A stretch of DNA of 64,000 nucleotides from an uncultured Bacteroidales bacterium (GTDB taxonomy: Bacteria; Bacteroidota; Bacteroidia; Bacteroidales; P3). Under the pieces are notes generated by a model that ran no database searches, was not told the origin of the DNA, and saw only the letters and a list, made by a program, of their open reading frames with translations. The stretch lies in contig ONCC01000001.1 in assembly GCA_900316235.1 (NCBI GenBank), positions 1-64,000 on the forward strand, in the 5' to 3' direction. This document shows, piece by piece, positions 1 through 10,341 of the stretch (positions are counted from its first letter, which is position 1; every line of letters begins with the position of its first letter). A program made the translations under genes and the position numbers.

Positions 1-1
1 G

Positions 2-673
2 GCCTGCATCAAGGCTCTGAGAAAGATCACCGGCTGGAACATCTCGCTGGCTGACAACCTCATAGAGGCCACCAGCGCCACCACCTGCATGATTGCCTAC
101 AGCGCCGCCATGAAGCGTCTGGCCATCAAGACCAACAAGATGTGCAACGACCTGCGCCTCCTTTCGAGCGGTCCCCGCTGCGGACTGAATGAAATCCATC
201 TGCCTGAGCGTCAACCCGGTTCGAGCATCATGCCCGGCAAAGTGAACCCCGTCATCCCCGAGGTGATGAACCAGGTGTGCTACCGTGTCATCGGCAACGA
301 CATGACCATCAGTTTGGCCAGCGACAACGGACAGCTGGAGCTCAACGTCATGGAGCCCGTCATCGCCTACACCCTCTTCGAGAGCATCCATCTGCTGGAG
401 AACGGCTATGACACGCTGAGAAGCCTCTGTATCGAAGGCATCGTGGCCAACGAGGAGCGCTGCCGCCAGCTCGTGGAGCACAGCATCGGCATCGTCACCA
501 TGCTCAACCCCATCATCGGCTACAAGACCTCGACCAAGATCGCCAAGGAGGCCTCCGAGACCGGCCGCGGCGTGTATGAGCTGGTGCTCGAGCACAAGCT
601 CCTCACCAAGGAACAGCTCGACGAAATCCTCAAACCCGAGAACATGCTCCAGCCTGTGGAACTGAAGTTTTGA
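2..673 (+). CDS. aspA: Aspartate ammonia-lyase (aspartase), 3' part
   Basis: This is the C-terminal 223 residues of a fumarase/aspartase superfamily enzyme that interconverts aspartate with fumarate and ammonia. The frame is open from base 2, so the start lies outside the window. The superfamily signature GSSIMPGKVNP is encoded near 223-252, followed by the conserved helices (NGQLELNVMEP, ALN-type core) and a normal C-terminal domain ending LQPVELKF. Aspartase is preferred over fumarase or argininosuccinate lyase because of the SSGPRCGLNEIHLPE and NGQLELNVMEPV context; fumarase C is the main alternative. A strong terminator follows directly. Confidence 0.88.
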   Translation, partial: ACIKALRKITGWNISLADNLIEATSATTCMIAYSAAMKRLAIKTNKMCNDLRLLSSGPRCGLNEIHLPERQPGSSIMPGKVNPVIPEVMNQVCYRVIGNDMTISLASDNGQLELNVMEPVIAYTLFESIHLLENGYDTLRSLCIEGIVANEERCRQLVEHSIGIVTMLNPIIGYKTSTKIAKEASETGRGVYELVLEHKLLTKEQLDEILKPENMLQPVELKF

Positions 674-693
674 TTTGGATTGATATTATAGTG

Positions 694-720
694 ACGGCAA
701 CTTCGGTCGCCGTTTTTTTT
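694..720 (+). terminator. Intrinsic terminator of aspA
   Basis: An 8-bp stem with one mismatch (ACGGCAAC / GTCGCCGT) closes a TTCG tetraloop and is followed directly by eight T residues. It lies 20 nt after the aspA stop. Confidence 0.85.
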
Positions 721-750
721 GTCCGTTTTAAAAAAAAGGTGTATCTTTGC
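718..750 (+). promoter_or_regulatory. Bacteroidota-type promoter for pckA
   Basis: TTTG at 718-721 and TATCTTTGC at 742-750 are separated by 20 nt, matching the -33/-7 promoter of Bacteroidota. The -33 box overlaps the T-tract of the aspA terminator. Transcription would begin near 757, giving a leader of about 155 nt that contains the heptamer array. Confidence 0.75.
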
Positions 751-832
751 AGTCCGTTGTTCGTGTGAAATGCAGAGAACATGTTGATTTAGAGGAATTA
801 ATCCGGAATCCGGAATTATGAATAAGGCTAGC

Positions 833-910
833 ACCGTAAACCGTAAACCTTAAACCGTAAACCTTAAACCGTAAACCTTAAACCTTAAACCTTAAACCTT
901 AAACCGTAAA
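833..910. repeat. AAACCKT heptamer tandem array upstream of pckA
   Basis: About eleven head-to-tail copies of a 7-bp unit, AAACCGT or AAACCTT in mixed order, end three bases before the pckA start codon. A second array of the same unit lies at the other end of pckA (2527-2613), and shorter runs occur at 54.7, 55.1 and 55.9 kb. The unit is one base from the plant telomere heptamer, which I treat as coincidence. Confidence 0.9.
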
Positions 911-913
911 AAA

Positions 914-2526
<1,613 letters not shown>

Positions 2527-2551
<25 letters not shown>

Positions 2552-2613
2552 ACCGTAAACCGTAAACCTTAAACCTTAAACCGTAAACCTTAAACCTTAA
2601 ACCGTAAACCTTA
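2527..2613. repeat. AAACCKT heptamer array covering the pckA stop codon
   Basis: About twelve tandem 7-bp units (AAACCTT/AAACCGT). The first three or four are translated as the C-terminal tail of PEPCK and one unit supplies its TAA stop. The array runs to within six bases of a possible GTG start of the next gene. Confidence 0.9.
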
Positions 2614-2633
2614 ATCGAGTGAAAAAGGTTAAG

Positions 2634-4184
2634 ATGAAAGTGGTATTTTGGAAAAAAATCAGGAAAGTTATGCTGGCATGTGTCAGCATGGCTTTCCTTT
2701 TTCCTACTTTCCACACCCTGAAGGCACAGGACTTCTCCCTCCAACTGGCCAATGGAAATACCCTCTATTTCAGTATTACGGATGCGAATAAACGAGAGGT
2801 CATGGTTGTCCCTCCCAATAATTCGGAAGGTCGCGACTATTATACGGGGAACAGTAAGCCCTCGGGTGCTTTGTCCATACCCATGGAGGTTCGCCATGAT
2901 GGGATAATGTACACTGTGACAGCTATTGGCGCTGGAGCTTTCTCCGGTTGTACCGACCTCATCATGGTGATGATGCCGGCGACGATAGAGCACATAGAGG
3001 CCTATGCCTTTAATGGATGTAGTGGTCTTAACGAACGGGTTACCATCGGTCGGAATGTCAAGTCGATTGGAAACTCAGCCTTTTATGGTTGCGCCAACTT
3101 GCCCGAAGTCCGTTTTCAAGCCGAGAATTGTGAGTTTATGGGTGGGGCGATGAGTTCCACTGTATTTGGCAACTGCCGTAATTTAAAGAGAGTGATTATC
3201 GACGAAGGTGTTACCCGGATTCCCGACTATGCCTTCTGTGGAGTCGATGCCATCAAGAGTATATCGACACTTCCCGAATCGCTGAAATACATAGGCAGTT
3301 ATGCTTTTGCCTATTGTAGTAGCTTATCGGGCAATCTGGTAATTCCCGACCAGGTGGCGACAGTTGGTGAATGTGCGTTCCATCAGTGCCATGCTCTCAA
3401 GGCGGTCACCATCGGAAACTCGGTGAAAACAATAGGGGAGAGGGCTTTCTATCACTGTATAGGGATGAAACGTGTCACGCTGAACACCTATATTCCTCCA
3501 GAGATTGCCACCACGACTTTCTCCGACCTCTCTGGTCAGGTTACCTTTAGTGTTCCCTGTGTGAGTAAGGAGCGTTATCTGCGAAACGAGCAGTGGCAGG
3601 CCTATGCCCCCTTTGCTTCGTCAGGCCAGTGCCGTTTCACAGTCAATGCCACGCTGGACAATCAGGTTGCGGGAGTGATTGTCGGTAATGGAAACTATGC
3701 TTATGGCGATACCGTCAACCTCATGGCGGTTTGTGCTGTAGGGTATAGTTTTATTGGATGGAGTGATGGTAATACTGATAATCCGCGCGTTTTTGTGATG
3801 GACGACAATATCACTCTTACAGCCAAGACCAGCAGTACCAATACCATAGCTATTCACGATACAGTTTATCGGATTGATACAGTCTATGCCGAGGGCTACA
3901 AGGTGAATCACGACACGGTCGACTTCGTGGAGGAGACAGTATCTATCAATGATTATAAGGAACTCACTTTTGACTCCAACAAAAAGAGTTTGAAATGGAA
4001 CTTCCCACGAGAGGAAGAGGTTGTTTCCGTATCGGTATATAATAGTGAAGGTTCGTGCATCTATATGGGCGATGGACGTAAGGGAAATGTCAAGATGCAC
4101 CGCTACCCAACGGGAACATATTATGTCCGCGTGGAGACCATCAAGCGTGTCATTCGCTGCCGGTTCTTTATGTTGGCAATGTGA
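2634..4184 (+). CDS. BspA-like leucine-rich-repeat surface protein with probable T9SS tail
   Basis: A secreted protein of about 516 residues. After a signal peptide (basic start, core MLACVSMAFLFPTF, cleavage near LKAQ) come about seven BspA-type leucine-rich repeats with the pattern IGxxAFxxCxxL (IGAGAFSGCTDL, IEAYAFNGCSGL, IGNSAFYGCANL and so on), roughly residues 100-290. Then comes an InlB B-repeat-like module (GYSFIGWSDGN...DDNITLTA) and a C-terminal beta domain (VSVYNSEG...YPTGTYYVRV) resembling a T9SS sorting domain. Such proteins usually mediate adhesion. The ATG at 2634 is chosen; an in-frame GTG at 2619 would add five residues. By eye the base composition is less GC-rich than pckA and gcvP. 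Confidence 0.8.
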   Translation: MKVVFWKKIRKVMLACVSMAFLFPTFHTLKAQDFSLQLANGNTLYFSITDANKREVMVVPPNNSEGRDYYTGNSKPSGALSIPMEVRHDGIMYTVTAIGAGAFSGCTDLIMVMMPATIEHIEAYAFNGCSGLNERVTIGRNVKSIGNSAFYGCANLPEVRFQAENCEFMGGAMSSTVFGNCRNLKRVIIDEGVTRIPDYAFCGVDAIKSISTLPESLKYIGSYAFAYCSSLSGNLVIPDQVATVGECAFHQCHALKAVTIGNSVKTIGERAFYHCIGMKRVTLNTYIPPEIATTTFSDLSGQVTFSVPCVSKERYLRNEQWQAYAPFASSGQCRFTVNATLDNQVAGVIVGNGNYAYGDTVNLMAVCAVGYSFIGWSDGNTDNPRVFVMDDNITLTAKTSSTNTIAIHDTVYRIDTVYAEGYKVNHDTVDFVEETVSINDYKELTFDSNKKSLKWNFPREEEVVSVSVYNSEGSCIYMGDGRKGNVKMHRYPTGTYYVRVETIKRVIRCRFFMLAM

Positions 4185-4249
4185 AATTCGACTATCATGT
4201 CGACTTATGTTTTGGATTGAAAATAAAGAAATAAATAATATATATATTT

Positions 4250-7099
4250 ATGAATAATAATAGTTTTGTAACACGCCATAATGGCGTTTCCAATCCCGCC
4301 GAGGAGCAGAAGATGCTCGACGTTATCGGTGTGAAATCTATGGACGAGCTCATCGAGAAGGCTGTGCCCGCTGCCATCCGTCTCAAAGAGCCTATGCCCC
4401 TGCCCGAAGGCATGAGCGAGTTCCAGTTCCTCAACCATGTGCGCTCGCTGGCCCAGAAGAACAAGATGTACAAGAGCTACATCGGTATGGGCTACTACGG
4501 CACCATCACTCCCGCCGTCATCATGCGTAATGTCTTTGAGAACCCCGGCTGGTACACCTCCTACACCCCGTACCAGACGGAGATTTCGCAGGGTCGTCTC
4601 GAAGCCCTGATGAACTATCAGACCATGATTGCCAGCATGACCGGCATGCCGCTGAGCAACGCCTGTCTGCTCGACGAGGCCACCGCCGCCGGCGAGGCTA
4701 TGATTATGTTCTACAACAGCCGCAGCCGTCAGGCTGTGAAGGACGGCATCTGCAAGGTGTTCGTCGACGAGGGCATCCTGCCCCAGACGCTGGCCGTGAT
4801 GCAGACCAATGCCGCTCCCCGCGGTATCGAGATCGTCACCGGCAAGGCCGCTCAGACCGAGCTCGACGGCAGCTACTTCGCCGCCTTCGTGCAGTATCCT
4901 AATCAGTTTGGTGAGGCTCAGGATTGGACGGGCTTCATCAGCAAATGCCACGAGAAGGGCATCTTCGTCTGCATGGCTACCGACCTGATGGCGCTGGCCC
5001 TGATGAAGACTCCCGGCGAGATGGGTGCCGACTGTGCCGTGGGTAACGCCCAGCGCTTCGGCCTGCCCATGGGCTTTGGTGGTCCTCATGCTGGCTTCTT
5101 TGCCTTCACCGAGACCTTCAAACGTGCCTTCCCCGGCCGTATCATCGGTTGGAGCGTTGACGCCAAGGGCAATCCCGCCCTCCGTATGGCCCTCGGTATG
5201 CGTGAGCAGCACATCAAACGCGACAAAGCCACCTCGAATATCTGCACCTCCGCAGCCCTCGTGGCCAATATGAGCGGCTTCTATGCCATCTGGCACGGTC
5301 CCGAAGGTATTAAAGAGATCGCCGTCCGTATCTGCGCTCGCGCCCACCGTCTGGCTCAGGAACTCGAGCAGTACGGCTACAAGCAGCACAACCGTGTCTA
5401 CTTCGATACCCTCGCCCTCCAGTGCCCCGTGCCCACCGCCAAAGTGCGCGAAGTGGCCCTGAAGCACGAGATTAACTTCCGCTATATCTGCGACGAGTGC
5501 ATCGGTATCTCCATCGACGAGACCACCGAAAAGTGCGACCTCGACGCCATCGTGGCCTGCTTGGCCGAAGCTGCCGGCAAGAAAGCCGCTGCTCTTGAGT
5601 GCAAAGGCTGCTGCTGCAAGTTCGCCGACGAGGCCATTCCCGCCGAGCTGAAGCGCAACGGTGCTTTCCTCACCCAGAAGATCTTCAACCGCTTCCACGA
5701 CGAGACTTCCATGATGCGCTACATCAAGATGCTTGAGGAAAAAGACCTCAGTCTCAACCGCGCCATGATTCCGCTGGGCTCCTGCACCATGAAGCTCAAT
5801 GCCGCTGCCGAGATGATGCCACTCAGCTGGAGCAAGTTCGCCGGCATGCACCCCTTCGTGCCCGCTGACCAGGCTCAGGGTTACCTCGAGATGATCAAGG
5901 ATATCGAGAACTGGCTCTCTGTGGTTACCGGCTTTGCAGGTTGCTCGCTGCAGCCCAACTCGGGTGCCTTTGGCGAGTACAGTGGCCTCACCGTTATCCG
6001 CAACTATCATATCGCCAACGGTCAGCCGCAGCGCAACGTCTGCCTCATCCCCGCCTCCGCTCATGGTACCAACCCCGCCTCTGCCGCTAAGGCCGGCATG
6101 ACGGTGGTCGTGGTGAAGTGCAACGACAAGGGCGATGTCGATATTGACGACCTGAAGGCCAAAGCCGAGCAGTATAAGGACACCCTCAGCTGCCTGATGA
6201 TTACCTATCCGTCGACCCACGGTGCCTTCGAAGAGGGCATCCTCGACATCATCAATATTATCCACAGCGTGGGCGCCCTCGTCTATATGGACGGTGCCAA
6301 CATGAACGCCCAGGTGGGCCTCACCAGCCCCGGTCACATGGGTGCCGACGTGTGCCACCTCAACCTCCACAAGACCTTCGCTATGCCTCACGGCGGCGGC
6401 GGCCCCGGTGTCGGCCCCATCTGCGTCAGTCAGAAGCTGGTCGACTTCCTGCCCACGCATCCCGTGGTTGAGGTCGGTGGCAAGAAGGGCAACACCATGG
6501 CGGCAGCCCCCTACGGCAGCGCCTACCTCCTGCCCATCACCTACGGCTACCTGCTGATGCTCGGTGGCGAGGGTCTGACGGATGTCACCAAACATGCTAT
6601 CCTCAACGCCAACTACCTCCGTGCCCGTCTGCAGAAGTACTACAAGATTCTCTACACCAACCGCAACGGTATGTGCGGTCACGAGATGATTGTCGACTTC
6701 AACGAGTTCAGCCTCAAGGTCGGTGTGGGTGACATCGCCAAACGTCTGATGGACTATGGCTTCCACGCTCCCACCGTGGCCTTCCCGGTGCACAACACAC
6801 TCATGGTGGAGCCCACCGAGAGCGAGCCGCTGAGCGAGATGGACCGCTTCTGCGATGCTATGATTGCTATCCGTCAGGAGATCGACGATATTATGACCGG
6901 CAAGAGCGACGAGAAGAACAACCCCATCGCCAACGCACCTCACACCATGCAGGTGGTCTGCGCTGACGAGTGGAACCTCCCGTACAGCCGTCAGAAAGCC
7001 GCCTTCCCGCAGCCCCACTGCGAGAAGTACTGGCCCACTATCAGCAAGATTGACGATGCCTATGGCGACCGCAATCTGCAGGCCGTCTGGGCTGAGTAA
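4250..7099 (+). CDS. gcvP: Glycine dehydrogenase (decarboxylating), P protein
   Basis: The P protein of the glycine cleavage system: PLP-dependent decarboxylation of glycine, transferring the aminomethyl group to H protein. At 949 residues it is the fused single-chain form with both halves. The PLP lysine lies in NLHKTFAMPHGGGGPG (about residue 708), and the N-terminal half contains QTEISQGRLEAL and NACLLDEATAAGEA. No gcvT, gcvH or lpd lies in the window, so the rest of the complex is elsewhere. A cysteine-rich stretch, ECKGCCCKFADE (about residues 447-458), is unusual. A terminator follows. Confidence 0.97.
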   Translation: MNNNSFVTRHNGVSNPAEEQKMLDVIGVKSMDELIEKAVPAAIRLKEPMPLPEGMSEFQFLNHVRSLAQKNKMYKSYIGMGYYGTITPAVIMRNVFENPGWYTSYTPYQTEISQGRLEALMNYQTMIASMTGMPLSNACLLDEATAAGEAMIMFYNSRSRQAVKDGICKVFVDEGILPQTLAVMQTNAAPRGIEIVTGKAAQTELDGSYFAAFVQYPNQFGEAQDWTGFISKCHEKGIFVCMATDLMALALMKTPGEMGADCAVGNAQRFGLPMGFGGPHAGFFAFTETFKRAFPGRIIGWSVDAKGNPALRMALGMREQHIKRDKATSNICTSAALVANMSGFYAIWHGPEGIKEIAVRICARAHRLAQELEQYGYKQHNRVYFDTLALQCPVPTAKVREVALKHEINFRYICDECIGISIDETTEKCDLDAIVACLAEAAGKKAAALECKGCCCKFADEAIPAELKRNGAFLTQKIFNRFHDETSMMRYIKMLEEKDLSLNRAMIPLGSCTMKLNAAAEMMPLSWSKFAGMHPFVPADQAQGYLEMIKDIENWLSVVTGFAGCSLQPNSGAFGEYSGLTVIRNYHIANGQPQRNVCLIPASAHGTNPASAAKAGMTVVVVKCNDKGDVDIDDLKAKAEQYKDTLSCLMITYPSTHGAFEEGILDIINIIHSVGALVYMDGANMNAQVGLTSPGHMGADVCHLNLHKTFAMPHGGGGPGVGPICVSQKLVDFLPTHPVVEVGGKKGNTMAAAPYGSAYLLPITYGYLLMLGGEGLTDVTKHAILNANYLRARLQKYYKILYTNRNGMCGHEMIVDFNEFSLKVGVGDIAKRLMDYGFHAPTVAFPVHNTLMVEPTESEPLSEMDRFCDAMIAIRQEIDDIMTGKSDEKNNPIANAPHTMQVVCADEWNLPYSRQKAAFPQPHCEKYWPTISKIDDAYGDRNLQAVWAE

Positions 7100-7115
7100 A
7101 GCTTTTTTTAACACC

Positions 7116-7149
7116 AAGCGGGCATCATTTTCGATGCCCGCTTTTTTTG
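7116..7149 (+). terminator. Intrinsic terminator of gcvP
   Basis: The stem AGCGGGCATC / GATGCCCGCT closes a short loop and is followed by seven T residues. Confidence 0.92.
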
Positions 7150-7157
7150 TTTATAGT

Positions 7158-7189
7158 TTTGTTATGTGAAAAATAATCAGTATATTTGC
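7158..7189 (+). promoter_or_regulatory. Promoter for the CoA-transferase gene
   Basis: TTTG at 7158-7161, a 19-nt gap, and TATATTTGC at 7181-7189 fit the Bacteroidota consensus. The predicted leader is about 80 nt. Confidence 0.75.
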
Positions 7190-7274
7190 ATCGAATTAGT
7201 TTGCGGTGCAATTAGTGCAACAAACATAGATACAATATATTGAATTCTTTACCATCCAAAAAATATACTGAAAA

Positions 7275-8597
7275 ATGATGAACTGGAAAGAAGAATATAA
7301 GAGAAAAGTATCCACTCCCGAGGAGGCCATCAAGGATATTCATGACGGAGACTGCGTCGTCATGGGCCACGCCGCTGCTGTTCCACGTGTGGTGCCTCAG
7401 GCTATGGCTGACCATTGCGAGGATTACAATGACGTCCTCATTTTCCACATGACCACCCTTGGCGACAATCCCCTGCTCCATCCCCGCTGCTATGGCCATT
7501 TCCGCCACGTCAGCAACTTCCTCAGCGGTAACTCGCGTGATACTGTCAACCACTTGGAAGGTGACTTTTTCCCTGCTTATTTCCACGATGTCCCCGAGAT
7601 GATTGGCGACGAGATTCCCTGCGAAGTGGCCATTTTCCAGGCCACGCCGCCCAACGAGGAGGGTTATTGCTCCCTCGGTGTCAGCTGCGACTATGCCCTC
7701 GCCGCCATCCGTCGCGCCCGCTCCGTCATCATCGAGACCAACGAGATGATGCCCTTTGTCGGTGGCGACAACATGATTCATGTCTCGCAAATCGATCACA
7801 TCATCCCTTGTGCCTATGCTCTTCCTGAATTGCATAGCGACGCCCCCTCCGAGGTGGAACAGGCCATTGGCCGCCATTGCGCCTCGCTGGTGACCGACGG
7901 TACCACACTCCAGCTCGGTATCGGTGCCATCCCCAATGCCGTCCTCGCCGAACTGGGCGACAAGAATGACCTTGGTATCCATTCCGAGATGTTCTCCGAC
8001 GGTGTGGCCGAACTCATGAAGAAAGGCGTCATCAACGGCAGCCGTAAGACCATTCACAAAGGTAAGGTCGTGGCTACCTTCATCATGGGCTCCCGCGAAC
8101 TGTATGATTTTGTCGATGGCAACGAAGATATCGAGCTTTATCCGGTCGACTACACTAACGATCCCATTGTCATCGCCCAGCAGTATCGCATGGTCTCCAT
8201 CAACTCCTGTCTCGAGGTCGACCTCATGGGACAGGTGGCCAGTGAAACCATCGGCATGCGTCAGTACAGCGGCATCGGTGGCCAGATTGACTTTGTGCGC
8301 GGAGCCTCCATGGCCCGCGAAGGCAAGAGTATCATCGCCATGCCTTCCACTGCCGCAGGCGGCACCATCTCGCGCATCAAGCCGTTCCTTACTCCCGGCT
8401 CGGCTGTCAGCACCACGCGCAACGATGTCAATTACCTCGTCACCGAATACGGTATCGCGCGTCTCAAGGGCCGCACCCTCAAGCACCGTGCCGAAGACCT
8501 CATCCGCATCGCGCATCCCGACTTCCGACCCATGCTCATCGAAGAGTATGAACGTCGGTTCCAGTGCAAATACGAGGTGCAGGAAAATATCTATTAA
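7275..8597 (+). CDS. Acetyl-CoA hydrolase/transferase family CoA-transferase (butyrate or 4-hydroxybutyrate type)
   Basis: A 440-residue family I CoA-transferase moving CoA between acetate and an acyl-CoA. The likely catalytic glutamate is in GIHSEMFSDG (about residue 238), where the Clostridium 4-hydroxybutyrate CoA-transferase has its active-site Glu. Further signatures are QLGIGAIPNAV and the glycine-rich GIGGQIDFVRGA. The two assignments, butyryl-CoA:acetate and 4-hydroxybutyrate CoA-transferase, cannot be separated by eye. It stands alone between a promoter and a terminator. Butyrate kinase lies 2.5 kb away on the other strand, so two alternative ends of acyl-CoA fermentation are close together. 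Confidence 0.88.
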   Translation: MMNWKEEYKRKVSTPEEAIKDIHDGDCVVMGHAAAVPRVVPQAMADHCEDYNDVLIFHMTTLGDNPLLHPRCYGHFRHVSNFLSGNSRDTVNHLEGDFFPAYFHDVPEMIGDEIPCEVAIFQATPPNEEGYCSLGVSCDYALAAIRRARSVIIETNEMMPFVGGDNMIHVSQIDHIIPCAYALPELHSDAPSEVEQAIGRHCASLVTDGTTLQLGIGAIPNAVLAELGDKNDLGIHSEMFSDGVAELMKKGVINGSRKTIHKGKVVATFIMGSRELYDFVDGNEDIELYPVDYTNDPIVIAQQYRMVSINSCLEVDLMGQVASETIGMRQYSGIGGQIDFVRGASMAREGKSIIAMPSTAAGGTISRIKPFLTPGSAVSTTRNDVNYLVTEYGIARLKGRTLKHRAEDLIRIAHPDFRPMLIEEYERRFQCKYEVQENIY

Positions 8598-8602
8598 AAA
8601 AG

Positions 8603-8631
8603 ATCCCGAAGCATTCGCTTCGGGATTTCTT
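8603..8631. terminator. Bidirectional terminator between convergent genes
   Basis: A perfect 10-bp stem, ATCCCGAAGC / GCTTCGGGAT, has a 4-nt loop. It has a T-rich tract on the plus side and, read on the minus strand, a run of six T residues. It serves both the CoA-transferase and the minus-strand lipoprotein operon. Confidence 0.92.
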
Positions 8632-9399
8632 TTATTCATTCTCCTGTTGCCGCGCCAGCGCGCTGCGCAGGTGTTCCGTGGTGTTTTTGAAATGTATCGT
8701 GTGGGGATTGTCGGGAAGTTTCTCCTCCAGTCCATTGAGCACCATGTCGTAGTAGTCGATGCTGGAGGGGTCGCGCGGGTCAATCAGGGCACGATTGTTG
8801 AAAGGCTTGTAGAGGGCTATCAGTGTCGAAAGCGACCCAGCGTTCTCCTCCACAAAGCGACACACATACTCCTGTTGTTCCACAAAAGCAGCGTGGTAGA
8901 CCGAATCGGTGGCCGCCTTCAGTGCGTCAAAGGTTTTTTGGTCGATAGTCCCGGCGGACAGTTGGGCGTTGTAGCTGTTCACCGAGTCTACCAAGGTGTA
9001 GAGAATCTTCGATCCATCGTTGGTGTATTGCTGCAACTGCCAGAGCAGGATGCTTTCAGGCGAGCCAGTCACTTTGTAGGTAAGGGAAAGGTTCTCATAT
9101 TTACCTGTCACCTCAATAACCTCGCCTTTGTCCGGCAGGGTCACGATATAGTTACCTTCTGAGGAATGAAGGTTGTAAAGGCTCCGGTAGGGTGGGTTGT
9201 AGCGGTACTTGAAATGGCCGTCGGCATCCATATGGATGGAGTCGATAAACATGGGCCCCTCGGGAGCTATCTCTTCCAGCCACAACGTTTTATTGGCCCC
9301 GCCTTCGAGGGTTCCTTCAATGGTGAAGCCATCGTGCTTGCAGCCAATGAACATCAGGCCCATCAGACCCATTAACCCCATTAAACCAATCTTCTTCAT
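8632..9399 (-). CDS. DUF4369-like lipoprotein with a repeat-encoded signal peptide
   Basis: A 255-residue predicted lipoprotein (lipobox LMFIGC, lipid cysteine near residue 20). The mature part starts GFTIEGTLEGGANKTLWLEE, as in DUF4369 domains that precede thioredoxin-like domains in Bacteroidota proteins. No CxxC or thioredoxin fold follows; the rest is helical and of unknown function. The hydrophobic core is MGLMGLMGLM, encoded by 9-bp units of the form ATGGGxxTx, the same unit found between atpD and atpC at 27.45 kb. It lies 27 nt after aroC and probably ends the buk-fkp-aroC operon. Confidence 0.72.
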   Translation of the reverse strand: MKKIGLMGLMGLMGLMFIGCKHDGFTIEGTLEGGANKTLWLEEIAPEGPMFIDSIHMDADGHFKYRYNPPYRSLYNLHSSEGNYIVTLPDKGEVIEVTGKYENLSLTYKVTGSPESILLWQLQQYTNDGSKILYTLVDSVNSYNAQLSAGTIDQKTFDALKAATDSVYHAAFVEQQEYVCRFVEENAGSLSTLIALYKPFNNRALIDPRDPSSIDYYDMVLNGLEEKLPDNPHTIHFKNTTEHLRSALARQQENE

Positions 9400-9426
9400 A
9401 ACAAATTATTGATTAAAACTACTAAC

Positions 9427-10338
9427 TTAAACTAAAAAATCGGCTATCACCAATGCTGCCATAGCTTCGACGATGACGGTGGCGCGCAGCACCTGGCAGC
9501 GGTCGTGGCGTCCGCCGATGGTGAGGGTGCGCAGCTTGCCGTCCCTGGTGAGGCATTCCACGGGTTGGGGAAGGGTGGGTACTGGATGGAATGCCACGCG
9601 GAACTCCACCGGCATGCCGTTGCTGATGCCTCCCTGCACACCGCCACAATGATTGGTCTTTGTACTTCCGTCGGCATTCCAGCGGTCGATATATTCGCTG
9701 CCTTTCATGGCTGCAGCGGCAAATCCGACACCCATCTCAAAGCCCATGGCCGAGGGAATGGTCATCATGGCTTGTGCCAGGCGAGCGTTGAGCTTTTCGA
9801 ACACGGGGTCGCCAACACCGGCAGGCAAACCGGTGATGCGGCAACTGACGATACCGCCGCGGGTATCGCCATCGTTCTCGGCTCCCAGTTCGGCAACCTC
9901 AGCATGAATCTCCACCGGGGCTATCACCTGTTTGGCGACGGCGCCGGCCACCACGCGGGCTACGGTCTCGCGTGCCGACGCGCGGCCACCTCCGCGGTGG
10001 TCGTGGATGCCGTATTTCTGCTGCCAGGTGTAGTCGGCATGGCCAGGACGATAGCAGTCGACCAGCATGTCGTAGTCCTCCGGACGGGTGTTCTTGTTCC
10101 TGATGCAGAATGCAATAGGGGTTCCCAGGGTGATGCCGTCCTTGAGCCCTGACATCCATTCCACCTCGTCCTCTTCCTGGCGCGCGGCACCGTTTCGGCG
10201 CCGCGCCAAGTCGGTACGGATGGCCTCCATGTCGAGCTGCTGTCTCGCTGGACAGCCGTCTATAATGCCACCTACGGCGAGTCCGTGGGACTCGCCGTAG
10301 GTGGTCAATCTGAATCGGTTTCCGAAAGTGTTGCTCAC
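9427..10338 (-). CDS. aroC: Chorismate synthase, compact form
   Basis: Last step of the shikimate pathway: EPSP to chorismate, needing reduced FMN. It begins MSNTFGNRFRLTTYGESHG and carries the family motifs RPGHADYTWQQKYG, DHRGGGRASARET, NHCGGVQGGISNG and GGRHDRCQVLRA. At 303 residues it is about 50 shorter than the usual ~355-360. The shortage appears to be internal, after HAEVAELG and in the C-terminal third, and not a broken end. The cofactor and substrate motifs remain, so it is probably active. It starts three bases after the FKBP gene. Confidence 0.93.
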   Translation of the reverse strand: MSNTFGNRFRLTTYGESHGLAVGGIIDGCPARQQLDMEAIRTDLARRRNGAARQEEDEVEWMSGLKDGITLGTPIAFCIRNKNTRPEDYDMLVDCYRPGHADYTWQQKYGIHDHRGGGRASARETVARVVAGAVAKQVIAPVEIHAEVAELGAENDGDTRGGIVSCRITGLPAGVGDPVFEKLNARLAQAMMTIPSAMGFEMGVGFAAAAMKGSEYIDRWNADGSTKTNHCGGVQGGISNGMPVEFRVAFHPVPTLPQPVECLTRDGKLRTLTIGGRHDRCQVLRATVIVEAMAALVIADFLV

Positions 10339-10341
10339 TTT

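Noticed and set aside
833..910. A telomere or chromosome end, because the heptamer resembles plant telomere repeats
   Set aside because: The arrays are internal, short, of mixed units, and lie next to ordinary genes. One base of the unit differs from the telomere sequence.
4205..7117. A 970-codon open frame on the minus strand opposite gcvP, and similar long antisense frames opposite pckA and atpD
   Set aside because: The plus-strand genes are unmistakable. The antisense frames are Val/Gly/His/Leu-rich by-products of GC-rich codon use and match no family I know.
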